From contig NC_059502.1 in assembly GCF_914767665.1 (NCBI RefSeq), positions 44,813,812 to 44,877,811 of the forward strand: DNA of 64,000 nt, written 5' to 3'. A program made the position numbers and the translations under genes. The notes beneath the pieces are model-generated. The model worked only from the letters and a program-made list of their open reading frames with translations, was not told the DNA's origin and did no database searches. Below are positions 39,255 through 49,273 of the stretch, piece after piece. The number at the start of each line of letters is the position of its first letter. Position 1 is the first letter of the stretch. Origin of the DNA: Harmonia axyridis. Taxonomy: Eukaryota; Arthropoda; Insecta; Coleoptera; Coccinellidae.

Positions 39255-40943
39255 AGTGTGAAGATTCATTGATATAGTTCTTAATTTGTACAGATTAGAT
39301 TTAAGGCTGCTGAACATTGTGATATTTTTCTGTTGTTTCATGAGTAATGCCATGTATTGTATTTCGGGAGAATATGATAAATTGACTTTACAATGTTATA
39401 TATATGTTTATGTATATAAAAATAAATATTATATTTTAATAAACGAACTTTGTATAAATGTAAAATCTTGTTTGTTTTTTTTGAAGAAATTTTTTTTCCT
39501 AAAACTTAAATCAAATTTTTGCAAGAACTACTATCTCAGAAGGAAAAAAAGATCGTCTTCGTGAAAATTCCAATCAACCATAAACAGTATTAGCTATTTC
39601 AGGACTTTGGACTCTTTATTCCTTTTTCTTTGCTCTTGAAATCAGGTGAATTTCGCTCAATGTTATAAAAAAAAACTTGACCAAAGTTTATAATTTTCCC
39701 CTGTGTTCAGCGGCGCTACGTTCTCCTACTTCTGTAACCTAGATAAATGAGGATATTTTGGAAGATCGTACCTCATGCACTCGAATCATGTAATTTTTTT
39801 TTGTTTCACAAAAATCACAAATATACCAGTCATGAACTCTGAATTAACCTATATCTATAATGACCCAAAACAAAACACTCATTAATTTCCGTTTTATAAC
39901 CTATTATTCCTTTTCCTGGGTCAGAACAATTTTTTTGGAGAATTCTCGTCTCTGATTACTATAAAATTTCTTTTTTCTATTGGTCCTCTAATTCACTTGA
40001 AAATCAAAACTTAGTTGAATAATTACTCAAAAAAAAGTTCTGTCCAAGGTCAGATTGGATTTCTTTAAATTTTATTATCCTGGATATTAGACATGAGAAC
40101 TCAGAATATATTGAATTTCTCTCTTACTACAGTTGAAGGTCTGTGCTTATAATTTACATCTGGTGTACGCTAGTAGTTTCGATTGTCTGGGATACCAACT
40201 ATTCAATGGCATAGGCCTCGATTTGGTAACATTTCGGATGTTCCACCATTTACTAATGTACATGCCTAAAACCTCTAGAATTTGCTTCTGAATAAGGATT
40301 GGTCAAGTCTATTCAATTCTTTTACATTTTTAGACCTCAGATTTAAAAGAATAGAAAAATTCGTCGTTTCGCAATTCAGAATCAAACAATAATTGACCAA
40401 TGAAATAGAGTAATGTCTAGAAATGACAATGCATATGAAATATGAAAGCAAGGTTTCAAATGAATAAACTCTGCAATCGATTAAAAAGACGGCATTAAAT
40501 TTCGAATGTAGAATCTTATATTGTTATTATTAGAACTCTTTATTGCTAAATTCATATGTTAGAATCTTATATTCAATTTTTTTATTTTTTTATTTATAAA
40601 ATCCCAATTCTATTCATGTTTCTTTGGACGAATTCCAGTTTCTACTATGAAATGAATAATTACAATTCAATTGTATCTATCAATTTCAACATATGTGATC
40701 TCCAATTTCAATATCTTTTTTCAATTATTCCTGAAAAGTGATCATTCAAACTTTCATTCTTAACTTCACAAATGATTAATTACTCAACTATCTAATCATC
40801 ATCAGTGAATAGTAACGAATATTCATAAATATCAACTACTCACTGAATAGAAAACTATTCACTGAATAGCTAGAAGGCTAATTTCTAAGAGTATATTCTA
40901 TGTTCTAAGGTAAATTTCATAAAAAACTTCAAAAAGGATGAAA
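39255..40943. other. Downstream flank of USP10 fragment, no gene seen
   Basis: This is AT-rich DNA shared with the other units. It starts with the USP10 3' UTR and two AATAAA signals (39421-39426 and 39438-39443). The rest shows only short frames without recognisable homology. TTCAGCGGCGCTACG near 39707 is unusually GC-rich for the region, but I cannot assign it. Confidence 0.6.
39421..39443 (+). terminator. Polyadenylation signals of the USP10 last exon
   Basis: Two AATAAA hexamers lie about 170-190 bp after the USP10 stop. Matching signals are at 45163-45168 (copy 1), 51495-51517 (copy 2) and 57979-58001 (copy 3). The position fits a normal 3' UTR. Confidence 0.6.
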
Positions 40944-41075
40944 GTGTGGCGGCTTCTCATAAAGCTCCACATAGCAACAATAAACACAGCATTCGGTAGC
41001 CTAGACGTTAAGAGGTAGACTCACTCACCGAGATGCGACAAGGTGCCGGGTTCGAGTCCCGGCGGCTCCCGATGA
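40944..41075 (+). mobile_element. tRNA-derived SINE-like head, unit 1
   Basis: An A-box-like TAGCCTAGACG (40997-41007) and a perfect B box GGTTCGAGTCC (41049-41059) give an internal Pol III promoter. The B box sits in a perfect T-arm (CCGGG-TTCGAGT-CCCGG). The acceptor arm does not pair, so it is not a functional tRNA gene. A T4 run, which would end Pol III transcription, first appears at 41377-41380. The outer limits of the SINE are uncertain because all copies here share flanks. Confidence 0.7.
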
Positions 41076-41090
41076 TAATAAATTCCCCAA

Positions 41091-41166
41091 GCGTCTGTGA
41101 CACGGCACACACAATTATACCAAAGTCACACTGATGAGTCCGGTGTGTGTGCCAGGGACGAAACGC
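41091..41166 (+). ncRNA. Type III hammerhead ribozyme, copy 1
   Basis: All invariant parts are present in order: stem III 5' strand GCGU with C as cleavage base (GUC at 41093-41095); stem I UGUGAC/GUCACA (41096-41101 with 41125-41130); CUGAUGA (41131-41137); stem II GUCC/GGAC (41138-41141 with 41156-41159); GAAA (41160-41163); and stem III 3' strand ACGC. Helix III is the open end, so the topology is type III. Stem III is only 4 bp, so a dimer could be more active than a monomer. Loop I (23 nt) and loop II (14 nt) share a 10-nt perfect complement. Cleavage would separate the tRNA-like head from the downstream body. The motif is exact; activity is inferred. Confidence 0.88.
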
Positions 41167-41816
41167 ATAAGTAGGCATATGTGCTATCCAACAAAAGTAT
41201 GTTCGCTTTCTTGGGTTGGCAGATCGAATGTCCCTATCATCGGGAACAAAAATTAATTTCGGAAATTTGTACTTTGGTCGGGAGACACAAAAATAATATT
41301 AAAGTAAATATAATAATTTAACATAATTGTTATATTCCGCTAAAGATCGAAATGTCGAAATATCAACAGAAAATGGTTTTCTCATTACCTATGTTATAAT
41401 TATCAACAGAATTAAATATTTATTTTTCAGCTTGCCACATCTATCAGAATCAATTATAACCATATATAAGGGGTACATTTGTATTTATCTATGAATATAA
41501 CCACGCTTAAAATGAAATCACGGAATGCAGATTACAGAAACCACAAAATACAAATATACCCCAAGCTACACTAGCGCCATCTATTTATCCTGTCCGCTGG
41601 ACACTTTTTCAATGCGAACTGTGGACCATAGATAACAATTAAATTAAGCTGGAAATGAAGAAACGAAATACAGATAATTTTGTGGGATTGGAATTTTTTA
41701 TTTCGAGCACAGTTTAGAAACTATCTGTTCGAAAATTATTATTATGATTATATATATTATTATTGAAATTTAATATGAGGCGCACGCGCACTTCTATATT
41801 CTACCTTATAGACTAA
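41167..41816. other. Spacer after ribozyme, unit 1
   Basis: This is AT-rich sequence of unknown function. It includes ATATAAGGGGTACATTTG (about 41463) and ACTAGCGCCATCTATT (about 41571). A 79-codon frame that is open in units 2 and 3 is disrupted here, so I see no sign of selection on it. Confidence 0.5.
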
Positions 41817-41951
41817 GGGCCAGTTGCACCATTTGCCTAAACATTAATTAAAAATTTAAACGTTGATTACTCTATGATTTCTCAAGAGAAATCAGAAAAT
41901 AATCAATGTTTAAATTTTAATCAATGTTTAGGCAAATGGTGCAACTGGCCC
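41817..41951. mobile_element. Foldback MITE, unit 1 (135 bp)
   Basis: The element starts GGGCCAGTTGCACCATTTGC and ends with its reverse complement, and the arms stay complementary for about 50 bp. A central TGATTTCTC/GAGAAATCA hairpin sits between them. CTAA flanks both ends and is the likely target duplication. No coding capacity. The family is common in insect genomes, from general knowledge; the superfamily cannot be fixed here. Confidence 0.85.
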
Positions 41952-42915
41952 CTAATATAAGGTATATGGCTCGACCTGTACATAGTTAAGAAGAAGAAAA
42001 ATATTCTATGTTCGTCAACCATGCCGGGTTGACAAATTGTAAGTAACCTCAGTTTAGCGAACATTCTTCCAAGAGTTACTTTATAAACAGTTGTTGAAGT
42101 GATATTTCTAGTGGAAAGTTTCATGTTTGAATAGAAAATTGTTTGAATATGGAGGTAATTTTTTTAATACTAGCTTAGGGTTGTTTTAATTTATTCGAAT
42201 ATTTTCAAATATCAGTTATATTTCATGTAGTTAGTTTTTTTTATTGGTTTATGGATTTTCCACCATCATAACAAAAAATTTATCACAATTCATGAAATTT
42301 CGACTTTTCAGTTTGTTTTCATGTTTTCTGGAAGTCATAGACTACTCCATTCAATGAGAAATTGCAGTTTTCCTTATTTGAAGTTTTTCCTCGAAAACTC
42401 TTCAAGTATAGAGTTTGCTTGAGACCCCTCTCTTTTTATATCTACGTAAATTTGACTGAATGAACAAAAAAATATAGATTTTCCCGAAAAACTTTTCATT
42501 AGATATCTATAGGAATCTCTTCAACTTATGAACTGTTCAGCTTATACTCAAGTATTGCCATATTGCTGAAATTATCATCAACCAAGCTATCTGAAAATGC
42601 AATAATATACTGGGTGTGCCGTTTGAAATAAGAAGGTAGTAATCTGAAATTGATTAAATTTTCAGCACAAAATTATTATTAGTTTTCCAAAAACAATAAG
42701 CCATCGCGGTGAATCACTCTGTACATCATTATCATTCAGCCTTCTGCTTCCACTGAGGGATATAAATTTCGCCTTACTGGTTTATGACTGTTTTGCAATT
42801 ATCTCTGGCCAAGCGTTTTTATAGACTATTTCAAGGGACTTTGGATATACTATATACAGAAATATTATAATTTCCAAAATGATTACAACTATTATATTGT
42901 TATTTTTTTTTTCAG
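41952..42915. other. Upstream region of USP10 copy 1
   Basis: AT-rich 5' flank and introns. ATGGAG followed by GTAATT at 42149-42156 could be a first coding exon with its donor site. Phase does not connect cleanly to the next exon, so this is only a suggestion. Nothing else recognised. Confidence 0.4.
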
Positions 42916-44954
42916 AATCTACATTTCTAATTCTACATTCTAACTGCGTTAGAAGAAGAAGAGGTCCGTATTATAAATAATATATTATTTAGCAATTCTA
43001 GTGAATACAAATTACCCTGTAGAGTTAAACAAAAATTTTCTGCAAGTAAGTATAGAGATCTTAAAAGAATTATTCATGGTCAAAATGAATATGTAATATA
43101 ATAATGAATCAACTTATATCAACTTTTTCAGAAAATGAGTGTAGAAAATCTGTAATCAATTACAATGCATTATCAATTACAAATCCTTCTATCCAGAATG
43201 AGATGACAGGAAAACATTCGAAACCTTCAACTCCCCCTAGTTCAGCTGTAAAAACAGTTGAAATTAATGCAAGAGATAATACAGAGATAATCAAAAATGA
43301 TACAATTTCCAATAGGACAATTGAAAAAATTGAAAGTAGCATCTCGAATAAAAATGAATCTAAAATTGAGGAGCCCACAGTAAATGTATGGAAAAAATCA
43401 TGGGCTAGTCTATTTGATAAAAATGTTAAAACAATATCGAATGAGAAAATAGATAATAAAATTAATGATTCACATGAAACATATTTGAACCATACAAAAG
43501 TAGTCAAAAAAATAGATTCAGCCACTCATATAATAGGAGGTGAGTTCAAAACCATATCTTTTTTTATATATTCATCTTACTTTCAACTAACAATTTGCTT
43601 ACATCTACAGAAGATAATTATTTTACTTAGTTGAACCCATTTTACTTGATGAAAAGTGGAATGCTTTGGTTTTCACCTACAAATATCAGTGAAAATTCAA
43701 GTTTCTATCATGGTTAGTAATATTTTTTAATTTTCAGAATTTCTCAAGAACTATAAAATTGATGGGACCCAAACCAGTTTTAAACCCAGGGGTTTACGAA
43801 ACAAAAGTAACTTTCGTTATATAAACTCAATATTACAAGCCTTACTTGCTTGCCCACCACTTTGTAATCTCCTCAAACGGCTATCAGAGAACTTCACTCA
43901 CAATAATGCACTGAAATCAATAACAATGAGTGAAAATATGTAAGTATAAATTAATATAATTTGCAACTTTGATTGAATAACAATTTTATATATGTATTTT
44001 CATTATTCAATTATTCCAGGTGTAAATTTATGAATAACTTCGATAATCTGCCCAATGTAAGACGCGAGTCACGTTCAAAAAAGAAAAACAAGAAGCAAAC
44101 TTTCGTCAATATAGACAATGGCAATTCGTTTGAGGCCTCATCGTTTTATACGATGCTAAACGGAACACGTAGCGATTCTTTCCTTGTTGAAGGCCAATAA
44201 GAAGACGCCGAAGAATTCTTGGGCCTTCTGTTGAATGGACTCAATGATGAAATGATGGGAATAATGAAATTGATTATTCATGACGAAAATATTCAAGAAG
44301 TGAAAATAGATGTGGATGATTGGTCCTAGGAACGAAGGGAATGTAACAAGAGAAATACAAATGGACAAGACACCGATTAGTGATATATTCGGAGGACTTC
44401 TCTGTTCAAGAATCCATAAAACCGGAGACGAAACTTCAGAAAATATTGAACCATTCCTAACATTGCCATTAAATATTAAGAAAGCAAATAACATAGCTGA
44501 AGCTTTAAAAGGCCTTACAACCAAGAACAAACTAAAGGGTCTGACATCATCGAAAACGAAAGAAACGGTTGAAGCATGGCAGCATGTGATGATAGAGAAG
44601 TTGCCTGTAGTTTAAGTATTACATTTGAAATGCTTCGAATACAGAATGAATGGCTGCACTAAAATAATGAAGACTATAGAATTTCCCATCAATCTGCAGA
44701 TTGATTCTAAAATATTATCTGGAAGGACGAATGCTTCAGCGGAGAGACAATATAAATTAATATCTGTAGTATGCCATGTAGGAAAGGAGGCCAGCTATGG
44801 GCATTATATAGCAGATACTTTCCATTCGGGGTATAATACATGGTTGAGGTTTGATGACTCTAAAATAAACAGAATTACAGAAGAAGATGTTCTTAAACGT
44901 CAAGGAGATAGAGTTCCTTATTTATTATTTTATCGAAGGAGTGATACGGTGTGA
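42916..44954 (+). pseudogene. Usp10: USP10-like deubiquitinase pseudogene, copy 1
   Basis: Four exons can be placed by splice signals shared with the other copies: 42916-43045, 43132-43539, 43738-43939 and 44020-44954. Exon 2 encodes the charged N-terminal part with KSWASLF, as in vertebrate USP10. Exon 3 has PRGLRNKSNF and ILQALLACPP; exon 4 has the DAEEFLGLLLNGL, VGPRN-like and TPISDIFGG boxes and the GHY His box. USP10 removes ubiquitin from cytoplasmic substrates. Here the catalytic Cys codon is CGT (Arg) at 43815-43817. A stop replaces Gln in the QEDAEEF box (44198-44200), 12 bp and 11 bp are missing around 44300-44330 (the second shifts frame), and TAA lies at 44613-44615. Exon 3 is otherwise open and the TWLRFDD box is kept. 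Confidence 0.92.
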
Positions 44955-45100
44955 AGTGTAAAGATTCATTGATATAGTTGTTAATTTGTACAGATTAGAT
45001 TCAAGGATGCTGAACATTGTAATATTTTTCTGTTGTTTCATGAGTAATGCCATGTATTGTATTTCGGGAGAATATGATTAATTGACTTTACAATGTTATA

Positions 45101-45141
<41 letters not shown>

Positions 45142-46600
45142 AAAAAACAAATATTATATTTTAATAAACGAACTTTGTATAAATGTAAAATTTTGTTTGT
45201 TTTTTTTGAAGAAATTTCTTTTCCTAAAACTTAAATTAAATTTTTGCAAGAACTACTATCTCAGAAGGAAAAAAAGATCGTCTTCGTGAAAATTCCAATC
45301 AACCATAAACAGTATTAGCTATTTCAGGACTTTGGACTCTTTATTCCTTTTTCTTTGCTCTTGAAATCAGGTGAATTTCGCTCAATGTATAAAAAAAAAC
45401 TTGACCAAAGTTTATAATTTTCCCCTGTGTTCAGCGGCGCTACGTTCTCCTACTTCTGTAACCTAGATAAATGAGGATATTTTGGAAGATCGTACTTCAT
45501 GCACAAGAATCATGTAATTTTTTTTTGTTTCACAAATATCACAAATATACCAGTCGTGAACTCTGAATTAACCTATATCTATAATGACCCAGAACAAAAC
45601 ACTCATTAATTTCCGTTTTATAACCTATTATTCCTTTTCCTGGGTCAGAACAATTTTTTTGGAGAATTCTCGTCTCTGAATACTATAAAATTTCTTTTTT
45701 CTATTGGTCCTCTAATTCACTTGAAAATAAAAACTTAGTTGAATAATTACTCAAAAAAAAGTTCTGTCCAAGGTCAGATTGGATTTCTTCAAATTTTATT
45801 ATTCTGGATATTAGACATGAGAACTCAGAATATATTGAATTTCTCTCTTACTACAGTTAAAGGTCTGTGCTTATAATTTACATCTGGTGTACGCTAGTAG
45901 TTTCGATTGTCTGGGATACCAACTATTCAATGGCATAGGCCTCGATTTGGTAACATTTTGGATGTTCCACCATTTACTAATGTAAATGCCTAAAACCTCT
46001 AGAATTTGCTTCTGAATAAGGATTGGTCAAGTCTATTCAATTCTTTTACATTTTTAGACCTCAGATTTAAAAAAATAGAAAAATTCGTCTTTTCGCAATT
46101 CAGAATCAAACAATAATTGACCAATGAAATAGAGTAATGTCTAGAAATGACAATGCATATGAAATATGAAAGCAAGGTTTCAAATGAATAAACTGCTTAT
46201 TGCTAAATTCATATGTTAGAATCTTATATTCAATTTTTATATTTTTTTATTTATAAAATCCCAATTCTATTCATGTTTCTTTGGACGAATACCAGTTTCT
46301 ACTATGAAATGAATGATTACAATTCAATTGTATCTATCAATTTCAACATATGTGATCCACAATTTCAATATTTTTTTTCAATTATTCCTGAAAAGTGATC
46401 ATTCAAACTTTCATTCTTAACTTCACAAATGATTAATTACTCAACTATCTAATCATCATCAGTGAATAGTAACGAATATTCATAAATATCAACTACTCAC
46501 TGAATAGAAAACTATTCACTGAATAGCTAGAAGGCTAATTTATTAGAGTATAATCTATGATCTAAGGTAAATTTCATAAAAAACTTCAAAAAAGGAGAAA
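44955..46600. other. Downstream flank of USP10 copy 1, no gene seen
   Basis: 3' UTR with AATAAA at 45163-45168, then AT-rich DNA equivalent to 39255-40943. A TATATG-type microsatellite lies at about 45095-45142. No supported coding region. Confidence 0.6.
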
Positions 46601-46732
46601 GTGTGGCGGCTTCTCATAAAGCTCCACATAGCAACAATAAATACAGCATTCGGTAGCCTAGACGTTAAGAGGTAGACTCACTCACCGAGATGCGACAAGG
46701 TGCCGGGTTCGAGTCCCGGCGGCTCCCGATGA
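46601..46732 (+). mobile_element. tRNA-derived SINE-like head, unit 2
   Basis: Same Pol III A and B boxes as unit 1; the B box GGTTCGAGTCC is at 46706-46716. It is a segmental copy, not an independent insertion. Confidence 0.7.
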
Positions 46733-46747
46733 TAATAAATTCCCCAA

Positions 46748-46823
46748 GCGTCTGTGACACGGCACACACAATCATACCAAAGTCACACTGATGACTCCGG
46801 TGTGTGTGCCAGGGACGAAACGC
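46748..46823 (+). ncRNA. Hammerhead ribozyme, copy 2, stem II pair broken
   Basis: Identical architecture to copy 1, but position 46795 is C where copies 1 and 3 have G. This base (10.1) closes stem II against C11.1 next to the catalytic core, a pair that is nearly invariant in hammerheads. A C-C mismatch there should strongly reduce cleavage. CUGAUGA, GAAA and the GUC site are unchanged. One loop I base also differs (ATCATACC for ATTATACC). Confidence 0.8.
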
Positions 46824-47430
46824 ATAAGTAGGCATATGTGCTATCCAACAAAAGTATGTTCGCTTTCTTGGGTTGGCAGATCGAATGTCCCTATTATCGG
46901 GAACAAAAAATAATTTCGGAAATTTGTACATTGGTCGGGAGACACAAAAATAATATTAAAGTAAATATAATAATTTAACATAATTGTTATATTCCGCTGA
47001 AGATCGAAATGTCGAAATATCAACAGAAAATGGTTTTCTCATTACCTATGTTTTAATTATCAACAGAATATAATATTTATTTTTCAGCTTGCCACATCTA
47101 TCAGAATCAATTATATTCATATATAAGGGGTACATTTGTATTTATCTATGAATATAACCACGTTTAAAATGAAACCACGGAATGCAGATTACAGAAACCA
47201 CAAAATACAAATATACCCTCTAGCTACACTAGCGCCTTCTATTTATCCTGTCAGCTGGACACTTTTTCAATGCGAACTGTGGACCATAGATTACAATAAA
47301 ATTAAGCTGGAAATGAAGAAACGAAATACAGATGATTTTGTGGGATTGGAATTTTTTATTTCGAGCACAGTTTAGAAATTATCTGTTTGAAAATTATTAT
47401 TATTATTATATATATTATTATTGAAATTTA
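46824..47430. other. Spacer after ribozyme, unit 2
   Basis: Equivalent of 41167-41816. A 79-codon frame at 47136-47375 (+) is open here and in unit 3 but broken in unit 1. It has no recognisable domain and is probably fortuitous. Confidence 0.45.
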
Positions 47431-47474
47431 ATATGAAGCGCACGCGCACTTCTATATTCTACCTAATAGACTAA

Positions 47475-47609
47475 GGGCCAGTTGCACCATTTGCCTAAAC
47501 ATTAATTAAAAATTTAAACGTTGATTACTCTATGATTTCTCAAGAGAAATCAGAAATTAATCAATGTTTAAATTTTAATCAATGTTTAGGCAAATGGTGC
47601 AACTGGCCC
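47475..47609. mobile_element. Foldback MITE, unit 2, first copy
   Basis: Same 135-bp inverted-repeat element as at 41817-41951, with CTAA on both flanks. It is carried in the first half of the 699-bp duplication. Confidence 0.82.
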
Positions 47610-48173
47610 CTAATATAAGGTTTATGGCTCGACCTGTACATAGTTAAGACGAAGAAGAATATTCTATGTTCGTCAACCATGCCGGGTTGACAAATTGTAA
47701 GTAACCTCAGTTTAGCGAATATTCTTCCAAGAGTTACTTTATAAACAGTTGTTGAAGTGATATTTCTAGTGGAAAGTTTCATGTTTAAATAGAAAATTGT
47801 TTGAATATGGGGGTAATTTTTTCAATACTAGCTTAGGGTTGTTTTAATTTATTCGAATATTTTCAAATATCAGTTATATTTCATGTAGTTAGTTTTTTTT
47901 TATTGGTTTATGGATTTTCCACCATCATAACGAAAAATTTATTACAATTCATGAAATTTCGACTTTTGAGTTTCTTTTCATGTTTTCTGAAGTCATAGAC
48001 TACTCCATTCAATGAGAAATTGCAGTTTTCCTTAGTTGAAGTTTTTCCTCGAAAACTCCTCAAGTATAGAATTTGTTTGAGACCCCTCTCTTTTTATATC
48101 TACATAAAATTGACTGAATGAACAAAAAAATATGCGGCGCACGCGCACTTCTATATTTCACCCAATAGACAAA

Positions 48174-48308
48174 GAGCCAGTTGCATCATTTGCCTAAACA
48201 TTAATTAAAAATTTAAACGTTGATTACTCTATGATTTCTCAAGAGAAATCAGAAATTAATCAATGTTTAAATTTTAATCAATGTTTAGGCAAATGGTGCA
48301 ACTTGCCC
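48174..48308. mobile_element. Foldback MITE, unit 2, second copy
   Basis: Same element with diverged ends (GAGCC at the left, CTTGCCC at the right), carried in the second half of the 699-bp duplication. The end changes make it less likely to be mobilised. Confidence 0.8.
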
Positions 48309-48832
48309 CTAATATTAGGTATATGGCTCGACCTGTACATAGTTAAGAAGAAGAAAAATATTCTATGTTCGTCAACCATGCCGGGTTGACAAATTGTAAG
48401 TAACCTCAGTTTAGCGAACATTCTTCAAAGAGTTACTTTATAAACAGTTGTTGAAGTGATATTTCTAGTGGAAAGTTTCATGTTTAAATAGTTAATTGTT
48501 TGAATATGGAGGTAATTTTTTTAATACTAGTTTAGGGATATTTTCATTTCTTCGAATATTTTCAAATATCAGTTATATTTTATGTAGTTAGTTTTTTTTT
48601 ATTGGTTTATGAATTCTCAACTTTCTTAACGAAAAATTTATTACAATTCAAGATATTTCGACTTTTTAGTTTCTTTTCATGTTTTCTGGAAGTCATAGAC
48701 TACTCCATTCAATGAGAAATTGCAGTTTTCCTTAGTTGAAGTTTTTCCTCGAAAACTCTTCAAGTATAGAGTTTGCTTGAGACCCCTCTCTTTTTATATC
48801 TACGTAAATTTGACTGAATGAATAAAAAAATA

Positions 48833-49273
48833 AAGATTTTTCCGAAAAACTTTTCATTAGATATCTATAGGAATCTCTTCAACTTATGAACTGTTCAGCT
48901 TATACTCAAGTATTGCCATATTGCTGAAATTATCATCAACCAAGCTATCTGATAATGCAATAATATACTGGGTGTGCCGTTTGAAATAAGAAGGTAGTAA
49001 TCTGAAATTGATTAAATTTTCAGCACAAAATTATTATTAGTTTTCCATAAACAATAAGCCATCGCGGTGAATCACTCTGTACATCATTATCATTCAGCCT
49101 TCTGCTTCCACCGAGGGATATAAATTTCGCCTTACTGGTTTATGACTTTTTTGCAATTATCTCTGGCCAAGCGTTTTTATAGACTATTTCAAGGGACTTT
49201 GGATATACTATATACAGAAATATTATAATTTCCAAAATGATTTCCACTATTATATTGTTATTTTTTTTTTCAG
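48833..49273. other. Intron or upstream region before USP10 copy 2 exon 1
   Basis: AT-rich, matching the same position in the other units. It ends in a T-rich tract and CAG acceptor just before 49274. No other feature seen. Confidence 0.5.

Larger units (their letters stand above)
39062..44762 (+). repeat. Segmental duplication unit 1 (5.7 kb)
   Basis: The unit is measured from TCTGTAGTATACC in the last USP10 exon to the same point in the next copy. It holds the 3' end and flank of one USP10 copy, a SINE-like head, a hammerhead ribozyme, one foldback MITE, and USP10 copy 1 up to that point. The order matches units 2 and 3 with a few per cent divergence. It lacks the 699-bp internal duplication found in units 2 and 3. 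Confidence 0.9.
47431..48832. repeat. 699-bp local tandem duplication in unit 2
   Basis: Two copies start at ATATG 47431 and 48130, with a GCGCACGCGCAC landmark just inside each. Each contains one MITE and the putative first exon region of USP10. The same duplication is in unit 3 (53848 and 54547) but not in unit 1, so it arose before units 2 and 3 separated. Confidence 0.85.

Noticed and set aside
40985..41075. Functional tRNA gene
   Set aside because: The T-arm and both Pol III boxes are good, but the acceptor arm does not pair and no clear anticodon arm is seen. A SINE head fits better.
41921..42124. Minus-strand 67-codon frame repeated in three units
   Set aside because: It overlaps the MITE arm, and its conservation follows from the segmental duplication alone.
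47136..47375. 79-codon frame shared by units 2 and 3 (also 53553-53792)
   Set aside because: The frame is broken in unit 1 and has no known domain. Sharing is explained by recent duplication.
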